Origin: Chthoniobacteraceae bacterium
GTDB taxonomy: Bacteria > Verrucomicrobiota > Verrucomicrobiia > Chthoniobacterales > Chthoniobacteraceae
DNA length: 55,227 bases
NCBI GenBank assembly: GCA_947471505.1
Contig: CANIWM010000035.1
Coordinates: forward strand, 1-55,227
Direction of reading: 5' to 3'
The first letter of the stretch is position 1. Every line of letters starts with the position of its first letter. A program made the position numbers and the translations under genes. The notes below the pieces were generated by a model. It saw nothing but the letters and a program-made list of their open reading frames with translations, was not told the origin of the DNA and made no database searches. Below are positions 17,853 through 28,137 of the stretch, in pieces.

Positions 17853-19220
17853 CTACGAGAGCAACAGCTTGCACATCGCGATAGCGACGATGAGCGCGAC
17901 GATGTCCGCCGTGAGGCCGACGATGACGGCGTGCCGCGTCTTACGCACGGCGACGCTGCCAAAATAAACAGCCAGCACATAAAAAGTCGTCTCCGTGCTG
18001 CCGTAAATCGTCGCCGCCATTTTCGCCAGCAGCGAGTCGCCGCCGTAGGTCTTCGCGAGTTCCGCGAAGATGCCGTTGGACGCGCTGCCGCTGAGCGGGC
18101 GCATGAGTGCGAGCGGGAGTAGCTCGGGCGGAAAGCCGACAAACTCCAGCGGCTTGCGGAGCAACTCCGTGAGGGTCTGGATGACGCCTGCCTCTCGCAG
18201 CAGACTGATGGAAACCAGCATCGCGACCAAATACGGGATGACCCGCTGAGCCGTACCAAACGCCTCCTTTGCGCCCTCGCAAAACTGCTCATACACTTTC
18301 ACCTTCCGCAGATGCGCGTAGAGCGGGAAGAACGACAGTAGGAACGGCACTGCGAGCAGCGAGACGGCAAAGACGGCGCGCTTTGCTCCCTGCAACTTCG
18401 GCCACGAATCCCCATACCGCCATGCCCAGCCGAAGGAAGACGGCAACCCATTCGCGATTTGCGGGCACACCAAAACGAAAAACATCCCCGCAAACGCCGC
18501 GAAAAACAGACCAAGGATGAGCCGCCCCCTAGCGGTCAGCGCAGGAGCTTCGACGATCTCGATCTCCGGCTCTGGCGATGCGACCTCGGCATTCTCCGCT
18601 GCCGATTCCAGCTCCGCACGCACCGGGAAAAAACGCGCCAGCCCCCGTGCAACGAGGACGCCACAAGACATCGCGACGGCGGAGGAAATGAGCGCGGGGA
18701 TCATAATGGAATACGCGCTCTTTGATCCCTGCGTGGCGAGGATGCTCATGGCCGTCGTGGGCACGAGTTGGATGCTGGCGGTGTTCACCGCGAGGAACGT
18801 GACCATCGAATTACTCGCCACGGCAGGCACGGGATTCAGCTTTTGCAGCAGGCGCATCGCACGCAATCCGAGCGGCGTGGCGGCGTTGCCGAGGCCGAGC
18901 ATGTTGGCCGACATATTGAGCACCATCGCGCCCATCGCGGGATGGTCGGCGGGCACTTCGGGGAAAAGGCGGCGCATCACCGGACGCAGCGCCCGCGAGA
19001 GGAGCGCGACGAGTCCCGCGCGCTCCGCGAGCCGCATCACTCCGAGCCAAAGCGCCCATAAGCCGATGAGCGGGAAGACAACCTTCAGCACCGCCTCCTC
19101 CGCCGTTTTAAATGATCCCTCCACCATCGCCGGTATGCGCCCGGTAAAGCCACCGACGAGGACGGCGACGAGAATCATGAGAAGCCAGATGACGTTGAGC
19201 ATGGCTGTGAGGAACAGCAA
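17853..19220 (-). CDS. Fused SpmA/SpmB nucleoside-recognition membrane protein
   Basis: A 455-residue polytopic membrane protein joining the two Gate/nucleoside-recognition domains that are separate SpmA and SpmB proteins in Bacillus. The first half contains NMSANMLGLGNAATPLGL near residues 104-121, the SpmA signature. A charged linker (about 218-232) separates it from the second half, where LMRPLSGSASNGIFAEL matches SpmB. In Bacillus the pair affects spore core dehydration; in non-sporulating bacteria the role is unknown and transport is suspected. Start could instead be the Met six codons later. Confidence 0.85.
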   Translation of the reverse strand: MLFLTAMLNVIWLLMILVAVLVGGFTGRIPAMVEGSFKTAEEAVLKVVFPLIGLWALWLGVMRLAERAGLVALLSRALRPVMRRLFPEVPADHPAMGAMVLNMSANMLGLGNAATPLGLRAMRLLQKLNPVPAVASNSMVTFLAVNTASIQLVPTTAMSILATQGSKSAYSIMIPALISSAVAMSCGVLVARGLARFFPVRAELESAAENAEVASPEPEIEIVEAPALTARGRLILGLFFAAFAGMFFVLVCPQIANGLPSSFGWAWRYGDSWPKLQGAKRAVFAVSLLAVPFLLSFFPLYAHLRKVKVYEQFCEGAKEAFGTAQRVIPYLVAMLVSISLLREAGVIQTLTELLRKPLEFVGFPPELLPLALMRPLSGSASNGIFAELAKTYGGDSLLAKMAATIYGSTETTFYVLAVYFGSVAVRKTRHAVIVGLTADIVALIVAIAMCKLLLS

Positions 19221-19288
19221 CGGACGCGCGGAACAAAGGAAAATTTTCGCGCTCGCGGGCGGCTGCGGTGCTTCTTACGTTTCCATCC

Positions 19289-20044
19289 ATGTCGAAACTC
19301 GCCGAGATCGTCCGCCATTTAGAACAGCTCCTCGACCACGCCCGCATCGGCGACTATCCGGGCGCGCACAATGGGCTTCAGTTTGAGAACAGCGGCGCGG
19401 TCTCGCGCGTGTGCTGTGCGGTGGATTCTTGCGAGGCGGTGTTGCGCGCGGCGGCGGAGGTTCCCGGCACGCTGCTGCTCGTGCATCACGGTTTGCTGTG
19501 GGGCGGGGCGCAGCCGTTCACCGGGGCGCTGCGGCGAAAAGTGCAGCTCGCCATTGCGGGCGACCTCGCCGTTTTCAGCTCGCATCTCCCGCTCGATCTT
19601 CACCCGAAGTTTGGCAACAATGCGCTCCTCGCGAAAGCACTCGGCTTGAAGAAAACGACGCCCGCATTTTCTGCGAAGGGACAAATGATCGGCCTCGTCG
19701 GCGAGTTGCCGACGACCCGCGCGGCGCTTGAGCGAAAGCTCGGAGCTGCTGTGCAAGGCCGCGTCCACGTCGCGCCGGGCGGGCCAGAGCGCATCCGCCG
19801 CGTCGGCATCGTGACGGGCGGCGCGGGCCGCGAAGTGGCGGCGGCGGCGGCGCTCGGGTGCGATGCCTTCATCACCGGCGAAGGGCCGCACGACAGCTAC
19901 ACGCTGGCCGAGGAGCTAGGCGTGAATCTTTTCTACGGCGGGCACTATGCCACTGAGACGTTTGGCGTCCGCGCACTCGCGGCCTATGTGGGGAAGAAAT
20001 ACGGCCTCGCGTCCGAGTTCATCGATCACCCGACCGGGCTGTAG
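19289..20044 (+). CDS. Nif3-like dinuclear metal protein (DUF34)
   Basis: A 251-residue cytosolic protein of the Nif3/YbgI family, which forms hexamers with a two-metal site and whose reaction is unsettled. The metal ligands are in LLLVHHGLLW (about 61-70), SSHLPLD (about 99-105) and YGGHYATE (about 219-226). The start at 19289 (MSKLAEIVRHL) is the canonical one; an upstream in-frame start would add seven poorly fitting residues. It is divergent from SpmAB. Confidence 0.9.
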   Translation: MSKLAEIVRHLEQLLDHARIGDYPGAHNGLQFENSGAVSRVCCAVDSCEAVLRAAAEVPGTLLLVHHGLLWGGAQPFTGALRRKVQLAIAGDLAVFSSHLPLDLHPKFGNNALLAKALGLKKTTPAFSAKGQMIGLVGELPTTRAALERKLGAAVQGRVHVAPGGPERIRRVGIVTGGAGREVAAAAALGCDAFITGEGPHDSYTLAEELGVNLFYGGHYATETFGVRALAAYVGKKYGLASEFIDHPTGL

Positions 20045-20208
20045 GGGCGGATCGAACTAGGGAAGGGCCGCACTCGCGGCCCGCGCGGTCCATTTCACAG
20101 CCCGACTGGCGCGGTAATCTCTAAGGATGACGGTCGCTCCCGTCACGCTTGCACTGAACGCTCGACCATGCTCCATATCGCGGCTCTTTCACAAAAACAC
20201 GAACCACT

Positions 20209-21354
20209 ATGAGCAAAAAAGCACTCAACATCGGCATCGTCGGATACGGCTTCATGGGCCGCACCCACGCAAACGCATATCACAACGCGGCGAACTTCTT
20301 CGACCTCCCGCTCAAGCCCGTCCTCAAAGCCGCTTGCGGCCGCGACGCGACCAAAGTCAAAGCCTACGCGGACAACTGGGGCATTGAGTCCACCGAGACC
20401 GACTGGCGCAAGCTGATCGACCGCGCAGACATCGACGCCATCGACATCGTCACGCCAAATGACAGCCACGCCGAAATCGCCATCGCCGCAGCGAAAGCGG
20501 GCAAGATGGTCCTTTGCGAAAAGCCGCTCTCTCTCGACGGGCCGCAGGGCGAAGAAATGGTCCGCGTCATCGAAGCCGCAGGCGTCCCAAATACCGTCTG
20601 GTACAATTACCGCCGCGTCCCCGCGGTCACTCTTGCAAAGCAGATCATTGATTCCGGCAAGCTCGGCAAAATCTTCCACTACCGTGCCAACTTCCTGCAA
20701 GACTGGACGATTTCCGCCGACCTCCCGCAAGGCGGCGCGGGCCTCTGGCGCTTGGATGCAAAGGCGGCAGGTAGCGGTGTGACGGGCGATTTACTCGCGC
20801 ACTGCATCGACACCGCGCTGTGGCTGAACGGCCCCATCAACAACGTCACCGCGATGACCGAAACGTTCATCAAACAACGCACCCATACTGGCACCGGGAA
20901 GGTCGAGGAAGTCACCATCGACGACGCCTGCACCTTCATGGGCCACTTCGCAAACGGCTCGCTCGCGCTGTTTGAAAGCACTCGCTACGCACGCGGCCAC
21001 AAGGCGCTCTACACCCTCGAAATCAACGGCGAAAACGCCAGCATCCGTTGGGACCTCCACGACCTTCATCGCCTGCAGTACTTCGACTACGCGGACCAAG
21101 GCATCGTGCGCGGATGGCGCTCCATCCACGTCACGGACGGCGACCAGCCTTACATGAAAAACTGGTGGGTCCCCGGCCTCCAAATCGGCTACGCCGAGAG
21201 CTTCACCCATCAAGTCGCCGACTTCATCCGCGCCGTCGGCGAAGGCAAACCCTGCCACCCGACATTCCGTGACGCGCTGGAGACGCAATACGTCTGCGAC
21301 GCCGTCCTGCAATCCGCCAAGAGCGGTGCATGGGTGCCGTGCAAGCACGCGTAA
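20209..21354 (+). CDS. Gfo/Idh/MocA family oxidoreductase
   Basis: A 381-residue NAD(P)-dependent sugar or cyclitol dehydrogenase. The Rossmann loop [13 protein letters not shown] begins at about residue 8 and the conserved CEKPL is at about 102-106. The C-terminal substrate domain contains [13 protein letters not shown], whose Asp and His fit the catalytic positions of the family. It has no signal peptide, unlike many secreted Verrucomicrobia members. Substrate is not predictable from sequence. A strong terminator follows 24 bases after the stop, so it is probably a single-gene transcript. Confidence 0.92.
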   Translation: MSKKALNIGIVGYGFMGRTHANAYHNAANFFDLPLKPVLKAACGRDATKVKAYADNWGIESTETDWRKLIDRADIDAIDIVTPNDSHAEIAIAAAKAGKMVLCEKPLSLDGPQGEEMVRVIEAAGVPNTVWYNYRRVPAVTLAKQIIDSGKLGKIFHYRANFLQDWTISADLPQGGAGLWRLDAKAAGSGVTGDLLAHCIDTALWLNGPINNVTAMTETFIKQRTHTGTGKVEEVTIDDACTFMGHFANGSLALFESTRYARGHKALYTLEINGENASIRWDLHDLHRLQYFDYADQGIVRGWRSIHVTDGDQPYMKNWWVPGLQIGYAESFTHQVADFIRAVGEGKPCHPTFRDALETQYVCDAVLQSAKSGAWVPCKHA

Positions 21355-21377
21355 AACGACCGTCTATTTTATCAAAG

Positions 21378-21407
21378 AAACGCGCTCCGCGAGGGGCGCG
21401 TTTTTTT
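21378..21407 (+). terminator. Rho-independent terminator after the oxidoreductase
   Basis: An 11-bp stem (21378-21388 with 21393-21403, one T-G wobble) is closed by a GCGA tetraloop, and the T-run covers 21401-21407. Confidence 0.88.
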
Positions 21408-21458
21408 GTGCCCGAAATAGGGATGGGATTTGCCGGAAAAGTAATGTATCCGTGCCTC

Positions 21459-21689
21459 ATGCCGCTCAAATCGCCAATCCCGAAAAACCTGCGCCCCGAC
21501 TTGATCCGCCAGATCGAAGCACTTCCCGATGAAGACCTTCTTTTGGTGAATGAGATCCTTCTTCACGCTGAGAAGGACCGCTTGTGGCGCGAGATTTCGA
21601 GCGAGGCAGAGGAAGAACGAGCCAGCGGGCGCTGGGACAAACTTCCAGAGATGATTGAAGAAGTCCGCTCCCGCCTGCGGTCGGCATGA
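21459..21689 (+). CDS. Putative antitoxin of a PIN-domain pair
   Basis: A 76-residue, highly charged, helical protein (about 30 percent Glu, Asp, Arg and Lys) placed directly before a PIN toxin. Its stop overlaps the toxin start as ATGA, the usual arrangement for an antitoxin translated first. No DNA-binding fold (AbrB, ribbon-helix-helix) is obvious; the central LPDEDLLLVNEILLHAEKDR is likely a toxin-binding helix. The start at 21459 (MPLKSPIPKN) is chosen; an alternative ATG lies five codons upstream. Confidence 0.7.
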   Translation: MPLKSPIPKNLRPDLIRQIEALPDEDLLLVNEILLHAEKDRLWREISSEAEEERASGRWDKLPEMIEEVRSRLRSA

Positions 21690-22111
21690 TTGTGTGCATT
21701 GATACCAACGTCGTCGTCCAAGCCCGAGCTGCCAAACACCGCTACTTCCCGATCCTCGATGCCTGTGTTGCAGGTCGGCTAGGATGGGCCGTCTCCACCG
21801 GAATCCTGCTGGAATATGAAGAAATCATTTCCGCAATGAGCGGCGATACCGGGTGGCGAAAATTCGCACGCTTGATGGACTTGATTGACCTCACAACGCG
21901 AACCTTGATCCGCGTGAATCCCCAGTTTCAATTTCAGGTCATCGGCAACGATCCCGACGACAACACGTTCTCCGATTGCGCAATTTCTAACGGTGCCGAT
22001 TACATCATTACCGATGACAAGCACTTCGCCCCGCTCGCCGAGTCCGGCTACAAGCCGCAGCCCATAACTCCGGGCGAGTTCATCAAGAGATTCCCCCACA
22101 TTTGTAAGTAA
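21686..22111 (+). CDS. PIN-domain toxin (COG1569-type ribonuclease)
   Basis: A 141-residue PIN-family nuclease, probably the toxin of the pair. The acidic metal site is visible: Asp6 in CIDTNVVVQA, Glu43 in LLEYEEI, and the NDPDDNTF and DYIITDDKHF aspartates near residues 90-113. It belongs to the 'putative toxin-antitoxin system toxin component, PIN family' type. Proteins of this fold cleave RNA; the target here is unknown. The N-terminus is unambiguous because the ATG overlaps the antitoxin TGA. A terminator follows at once. Confidence 0.85.
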   Translation: MIVCIDTNVVVQARAAKHRYFPILDACVAGRLGWAVSTGILLEYEEIISAMSGDTGWRKFARLMDLIDLTTRTLIRVNPQFQFQVIGNDPDDNTFSDCAISNGADYIITDDKHFAPLAESGYKPQPITPGEFIKRFPHICK

Positions 22112-22112
22112 C

Positions 22113-22141
22113 AAGCGCGCATCGAAAAGGGTGCGTTTTTT
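22113..22141 (+). terminator. Terminator after the toxin gene
   Basis: A 6-bp stem (22118-22123 with 22130-22135, one wobble) with an A-rich loop is followed by six T residues (22136-22141). It begins right after the toxin stop. Confidence 0.65.
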
Positions 22142-22199
22142 GTATCGCGGAAGCGTTCGGCGTTGATCGTTCGGGCGGGGTCGTCCATGTCATCGCGCG

Positions 22200-24575
22200 A
22201 TGCGGGCAGACTTACATCTTCATTCACGACATAGCGGGGCTGCGGCCCAGTGGTTGTTTCGTCGGCTTGGGCTGCCGGACAGTTTTTCAGAGCCGCTCGA
22301 CCTTTATGAAAAAGCGCGTGCTCGGGGGATGAATGCCTTCACCCTCACGGACCGCGATACGCTCGATGGGTGCCTCTCCATCGCGGACAAACCGGGCGTT
22401 TTTCTGAGCACGGAAATCACCGCGCAATTCCCAGAAGACCGGGCGCGCGTGCATCTGCTGGTGTGGGGAGTCACCGAGGCGGACCACCGGGAATTGCGGC
22501 TGCGGCGGGAGAATCTTTACGAGCTGCGGCGCTTCCTCGTGGAGCGTGATTTGGCGCACGCGGTGGCGCATCCGCTGCACCGCGATGAGGACCGGCTGTC
22601 GCTGGCGCATGTGGAGAAATTGCTGCTGCTCTTCCGGCATTTCGAGGGCGTGAATGGGACGCGCGATGCACTGACTAGCGACGTGTTGCGCTATGTGACG
22701 CAGCGCCTTTCTCCGGCAAAAATGGACGAACTCTCGAACCGCCACGGCATCCCGGCTACGCCCGGTGCGAAGGTGCTCGTCGGCGGGAGCAATGACCGCA
22801 GTGGGCTGTTCGTGGCACATGCTTGGACGGACGCGGAAGCGGTAGATGCCTCCGATTTTCTCAGCGAAGTGCGGGCGGGGCGCTGCACGGCTGGAGGCAT
22901 CGCGGGGACGCCGCTCGGGCACGCGCACGGGCTCTACGGGCAGGTATTCCGTTTCGCCACGGAGAAGGTCGCAGGGCTGAACGGCGGCGGGCTCGTGGGG
23001 AAGGCGTTTTCGCGGTTCATGGAAGGCGAAAACCCAACGGAGTTTTCCTTGGGCGAAAAGCTGGGCTTTCTCGCGCAGGGCATCCTCACCGGGCAAATCT
23101 TCGAGCTGGCGAAGCCGTCGCGTGCGAGCTTGTGGAAGCAGTTTGCCGCGACTGCGCGCGACACCGATTTGAACGCGCACATCGCCGAGGCGACGGCGGG
23201 CGTGGTGGAGCCGGAGCGCCGGGCATTCCTCATCGCGTGCCTGTTTGCCGACCGCCTGCTGTACCAGTTCTTCACGTCGTTCGTGAAAAAGCTGAGCGGC
23301 GGGAAGCTCTTCGAGGCCATCCAAGATGTCGCGATGCTGGCTCCCGTGGCGCTCTCGCTGAGCCCGTATTTCCTCGCGTTCCGGCAGATGGCCCCCGACC
23401 GCGCGTGGCTCGGCGAGCTTTGCCAATCGCTCATCGGCGAGCCCGCGCCCGCGCTGCGCAATACGAAGCGTGCGTGGTTCACCGATACGCTGGAAGACGT
23501 GAACGGCGTGGCGACGACGATCCGCCGGATGACGGCCGCGACGGCGGAAAATGGCGACTCACTGACCGTCATCACCAGCCGCGAGAGCAGCACGCTCACG
23601 GGGATACCGCTCGTTAATTTCCAGCCCATCGGCGAGTTCGAGCTGCCGGAATATGAGCTACAAAAGCTGTGCTTCCCGCCGGTGTTGCAGATTCTCGATT
23701 TCATCCAGCGCGGCGACTTCTCCGAACTCATCATCAGCACGCCCGGCCCGGTGGGGCTCACGGCGCTGCTGGCGGCACGGATGCTAGGTCTGCGGACGGC
23801 GGGCATTTACCACACGGACTTCCCGCAGTACGTGCGATTCCTCACGGACGACCGCTCTTGGGAGACGTTGACGTGGTCGTTCATGCACTGGTTTTACTCG
23901 CAGATGGATGTCGTGTGGGTGAACAGCGAGAGCTACCGCCGGAGCTGGATCGAGCACGATTTGCCGGAGGCAAAACTGCGCATCCTCCCGCGTGGGCTGG
24001 ACACCACGCTCTTCCGCCCCGACCGACGAACGCCGGACTTCTGGCAAAAGCGCGGAGCCTCCGCCGGGGCCGTGGTGTTTCTGTATGTGGGCCGCATCTC
24101 GAAGGAGAAAAATCTCGACGTGATCACCGCTGCATGGGCGCGGCTCCGAGCCCCCGGACTTGCCCTCGCCTTCGTCGGCGACGGCCCGCATTTGCCCGAG
24201 CTGAAGCGGCAAGCCCCCGACGCCATCTTCACCGGCTACCTCAGCGGCGAGGAGCTGGCGACGGCCTTCGCCAGCGCGGACGTGTTCCTTTTTCCCAGCA
24301 CGACGGATACGTTCGGCAACGTCGTAATCGAAGCCCAAGCGTGCGGGCTCCCGAGCATCGTCTCTGATGTCGGCGGGCCGAAAGACCTCGTGAGCGAAGG
24401 CATCACCGGCCTCGTCACGCGTGGGCTGGACGTGGATGATTTCACCCGAGCAACCGCCCGGCTCATCCAAGACGCCGCCCTCCGCGAAACGATGCGCGCT
24501 GCGTGTGTGCGAAGCGTCGCCAGCCGCTCGTGGAAAGACGCCGCGCGGAGATTCTGGGATGCGACGGCTGGGTAG
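22200..24575 (+). CDS. PHP domain fused to a GT4 glycosyltransferase
   Basis: A 791-residue fusion. Residues 1 to about 250 are a PHP-type metal hydrolase domain: DLHLHSRHS at 4-12, TLTDRDT near 48-54 and a late HPLHRDED. Residues from about 400 form a family-4 glycosyltransferase: GRISKEKNLDVI near 634-645, GDGPHLPEL near 661-669, and the donor-site DTFGNVVIEAQACG near 701-714. The middle section (about 250-400) is helical and unassigned. Related two-domain proteins are known in this phylum, and coupling of a PHP phosphoesterase to sugar transfer is plausible. No signal peptide is seen. The acceptor and donor are unknown. Confidence 0.82.
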   Translation: MRADLHLHSRHSGAAAQWLFRRLGLPDSFSEPLDLYEKARARGMNAFTLTDRDTLDGCLSIADKPGVFLSTEITAQFPEDRARVHLLVWGVTEADHRELRLRRENLYELRRFLVERDLAHAVAHPLHRDEDRLSLAHVEKLLLLFRHFEGVNGTRDALTSDVLRYVTQRLSPAKMDELSNRHGIPATPGAKVLVGGSNDRSGLFVAHAWTDAEAVDASDFLSEVRAGRCTAGGIAGTPLGHAHGLYGQVFRFATEKVAGLNGGGLVGKAFSRFMEGENPTEFSLGEKLGFLAQGILTGQIFELAKPSRASLWKQFAATARDTDLNAHIAEATAGVVEPERRAFLIACLFADRLLYQFFTSFVKKLSGGKLFEAIQDVAMLAPVALSLSPYFLAFRQMAPDRAWLGELCQSLIGEPAPALRNTKRAWFTDTLEDVNGVATTIRRMTAATAENGDSLTVITSRESSTLTGIPLVNFQPIGEFELPEYELQKLCFPPVLQILDFIQRGDFSELIISTPGPVGLTALLAARMLGLRTAGIYHTDFPQYVRFLTDDRSWETLTWSFMHWFYSQMDVVWVNSESYRRSWIEHDLPEAKLRILPRGLDTTLFRPDRRTPDFWQKRGASAGAVVFLYVGRISKEKNLDVITAAWARLRAPGLALAFVGDGPHLPELKRQAPDAIFTGYLSGEELATAFASADVFLFPSTTDTFGNVVIEAQACGLPSIVSDVGGPKDLVSEGITGLVTRGLDVDDFTRATARLIQDAALRETMRAACVRSVASRSWKDAARRFWDATAG

Positions 24576-24762
24576 CTGGGCTTCAAGCGCGCTGATTGTC
24601 GCCACGTTCGGACAGAGATGGAATGCTCCGTGTCGGTGTATGGTTCGGGCGACTGCGGTATGGTTTTCCCAAATAGCGACCGACCAGACTGTAACAGTAG
24701 GCTGTTTGACCGATCGGGATCACGGGGCGCACGATCGCGGGCGAACTCAAACGAGTAGTAAT

Positions 24763-27700
24763 ATGACGAAAATCTATAGCCAACCGACAATCGCCGCTCT
24801 GCGATCCAATGCACCCGATGGCCCGCATAAGTGGCATGTGCTCCGACGAGTGCGTGTGCTGCTTTTGCTCATCATCGCGATTTCCGTTACCATGCCTGCT
24901 ATGGCGACCCACTTTCGCTATGGGAACTTGAACTGGCAGCCTACATCCAACCCGGGCGAGGTAAAATTTAGCCTCACGGCTGCATTTCGCCGGACAGCTT
25001 ACGGCAATCCGAACGTGGGGGATATTTTCACGGAGAGCACGGGAGCGACTCGACTGTTTTTCGGCGACGGGACCCGCACCGGAACGCTGCAATTCCGAGT
25101 CACCGCGCTAAGTGCCACGGATGATTATGTGATCGGTGAAGCGCTGCATCCCGGAACGACCACGCCGGGCGTTCTACATACTTATGAGGGCGCTGGACCT
25201 TATACCGAAGTCGGCGTTTCGGCCTGTTGCCGTATTTCCACGGCGTTGAACCGGCACGACGAAGACTACAATCTTTTGACGACGGTGACACCGCTTTCCG
25301 GGAATGCGTCTCCAGTTTCCTCCCAAATCCCAATCGTTTCTGTGACGCAGGGAACTGCGAGCACTTTCACCGTTTCCGCGAATGACCCGAACGGCGACGG
25401 GCTTCGCTACCGTTTCGCTACGAATTCCGAGGCGGGCGGGGGTTCGGCGCCTCCCGGGATGACGATCAACCCGAATTCGGGCGTGGTCACTTGGAACACT
25501 GTTGGGCTTAATACCAATTGATATTGGACGACGCAGGTGATCATTGAGGATCTCGATCTTGAGGGACAAGTGAAGACGAGCAGCCCTGTTGATTTTCTGC
25601 TTAAGATTAACGTCCCGAGCGGCAACGCTCCGACACTAGCGATCAATCCGGCAGGTCCCATCAATGTTGCGCCATTCACTCCGATTTCGTTCAGCGTTTC
25701 CGGGGCGGATATTGATGGTGGAGCGGTGGTAACTTTGAATACCGGGGGGCTTCCCAATGGAGCGAGTATGACGCCTGTGCTCCCAATCTCTGGCGCGGGA
25801 AGTCCCGGTGTGAACAGCACTTTTGCGTGGACGCCTCAGCCCGCGGACTCTGGCTCTTACGTCATTACTTACTCGGCCACTGACGACACGGGCGCCCAAG
25901 CGCAGGCATCTATATCAATCAATGTTAGCACCCTTCCTGAGCCAACCGTCACAGCATCACCGGTGACGAATATCACGTTCAACAGCGCTACGCTGAACGG
26001 AATTGTGAACCCAAACGGAGTCGCGACGACTTATCGTTTTGAATACGGTGTCAACGCCACCTACGGCAACTCGACGGCACCGCTTTCCGCAGGCTCAGGC
26101 GAATCCGGCATCGCCGTTACAGGGGCGCTCACGGGACTGTTGCTCAGCACCGAGTATCACTACCGACTCGTCGCCAGCAGCGCAGGCGGCACCACCGCGA
26201 CCTCCGACGCCACATTTATCACCGCTGGCCCGCCGAATATCCCTCCGACCATCACGCTCACCGCACCGGCAAATCCCACGACAATCACGGAAATCGACCC
26301 TTTAATCGTGACGGCTACGGCGACCGATCAAGATGGCGTGATAGCGAAGGTTGAGTTTTTCCAAGGGATTACCAAACTCGGTGAAGACACAACGGCTCCG
26401 TATGAGTTCGACGCTGGCGTGTTTCCCGTTGGGACGTACCTTATCACTGCAGTCGCCACAGACGACGATGGCGATAGCACGGTGAGTGGAGTCGCGACGC
26501 TGAATGTCATCGAAGCAATCCCCGTGGCGGTGGACGACCACGCGTTCTCCAGCCTCACTACCACGAGGATCAACCCGCGCCGCAACGATACCGGCCCAGC
26601 CTCTCTGCCGCTCACGATTATCGCCGTAGGCGGCGCGCCGACAAAAGGAACGGCGAGCGTCATCGAGGGGGGACTCCGAGTAATGTATACGAGCAACGCT
26701 CCACTCGCGACGAACGAGTTTGATTCTTTCACCTACACTGTGCGCAATAGCATCGGGCGTGAATCGACCGCTACGATTTTCGTACATCCCGCTCCACTCA
26801 AGGGCGCGCAATTTGCCGCCCACATGAAAGACCACCACGGCGAAGTGTTTGGCTTCGTTACCTACAAGTTCGTCCGCAACGGCACTTTCTCCGGCATCCT
26901 TTCCTATGATGGAAAGCGGTATGGGATTCTCGGAACTGTGACTGGGGATAGCCCGCTGATCCTAAATATCAAGCGCGGGCTGACGGTCCCCCCGCTCCCA
27001 CTGGAAGTAAGCGCCGGCCCAATCGTCGATGGTTCGGTGACGCTTTCCACCGAAGTGCTCGATCCGTTTGGAGACGAATATTGGAGCGGAAACGCCGTGT
27101 ATTCGCCTTACAGTTCCGCAAACCAATCAGTCCGTGCTGGCTATTACACCGTGGGATTTGACTCGGACCCGGCACACCTTGGCGACACCAACTATCCGCA
27201 AGGCGGCGCTGGACTGAGTGTCCGCGTCGTCAGCGACGGTTCAATGCGCATCGTCGGTCGCTCGCCCGATGGGGTCGGCATCTCATTCTACGGCAACCTT
27301 ATCAGCGGAGATCGTATCCCATTTTATCTCGCCACAGGCCCGAGCGCTCGCCGAGGAAAATGGCACGGCGACATGCAATTTACGACCTCCGGGCCAGAAC
27401 TCACCGCAGATTCTGAGTGGACCATGCCTGCACGCGATGGAACGCTCCTCTATCCAGGAGGATTTACTGTCGCCATGCCGGGAGTCGGTTGCGCATACAC
27501 ACGGCCGACAGCTCTCGAAATCCTCGGTGGCCCAAACGTGGCTTTCGAATTTTCGGATGGCGGATTTCTGTCGCCGGTCACCGCGAATCTAATTATCGGC
27601 ACCACCCCACTGATTGCTGGGCCTGCTCCTCTCACCACAACCCGTGTGAACAGGGTTTACGGATACATCTCAGGGCAAGTCCGTAACGTACAAGCTGGGG

Positions 27701-27813
27701 GCGTCCAAGGATTCTTCGGCGTAGCACTCCAGCACCCTGCGCTGAACCGGTTTCAAGGCTCCACCTACAGAAAAACCAGCATCGGTAATTTTGAAGGCGT
27801 CGTCGTCCCGTGA
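24763..27813 (+). pseudogene. Large exported Ig-domain protein interrupted by one in-frame TGA
   Basis: A 1017-codon reading frame broken by TGA at 25519-25521. Before it lie a long N-terminus with a hydrophobic signal near residues 30-47 and cadherin/Ig-like repeats ending in PPGMTINPNSGVVTWNT. After it the same frame continues without a shift (VIIEDLDLEGQVKT, SPVDFLLKI) through further Ig-like modules. These include a fibronectin-like unit (NPNGVATTYRFEYG), a Big_3-type unit (KVEFFQGITKLGEDTTAPYE) and a C-terminal beta-rich domain. Both halves fit one adhesin-like exported protein. The second half has no ribosome site of its own apart from a GTG at 25537. CGA or CAA to TGA is a single transition. 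True decay, readthrough or a base-call error are all possible. Confidence 0.8.
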
Positions 27814-28025
27814 GCGACGAAATCAATACCGAGCCACCCTGCTGACAAGCCGGGCGGTTCGTTAATCAATTGTATGATCGCTCGGCGGTATCGAAACGGA
27901 GTGCTCATGGCTTATTGGGGCGGCTTCATGCTTTGCCGAAATTGTGCGCTGGAGCGAATCGCCACTTCCCTAAAATTCCACCTTGGCAGCCGCCGAGAAC
28001 CGGCTATCTATTACCGCCGCGTGAT

Positions 28026-28098
28026 GGTGGCCATAGCTCAATGGTAGAGTACCAGATTGTGATTCTGGGCGTTGCGGGTTCGAGTCCCGTTGGTCACC
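28026..28098 (+). tRNA. tRNA-His (GTG anticodon)
   Basis: A full cloverleaf is visible. The acceptor stem pairs 28027-28033 (GTGGCCA) with 28091-28097 (TGGTCAC), with an extra G at 28026 facing C at 28098, the histidine-specific G-1. The D-loop is AGCTCAATGGTAGAG, the anticodon stem-loop CCAGATTGTGATTCTGG carries GTG, and the T-loop is GGGTTCGAGTCCC. CCA is not encoded. Confidence 0.95.
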
Positions 28099-28137
28099 CC
28101 CCTCGCGCTATCACGGCGCTGGGACTCCAGCGCGGCG

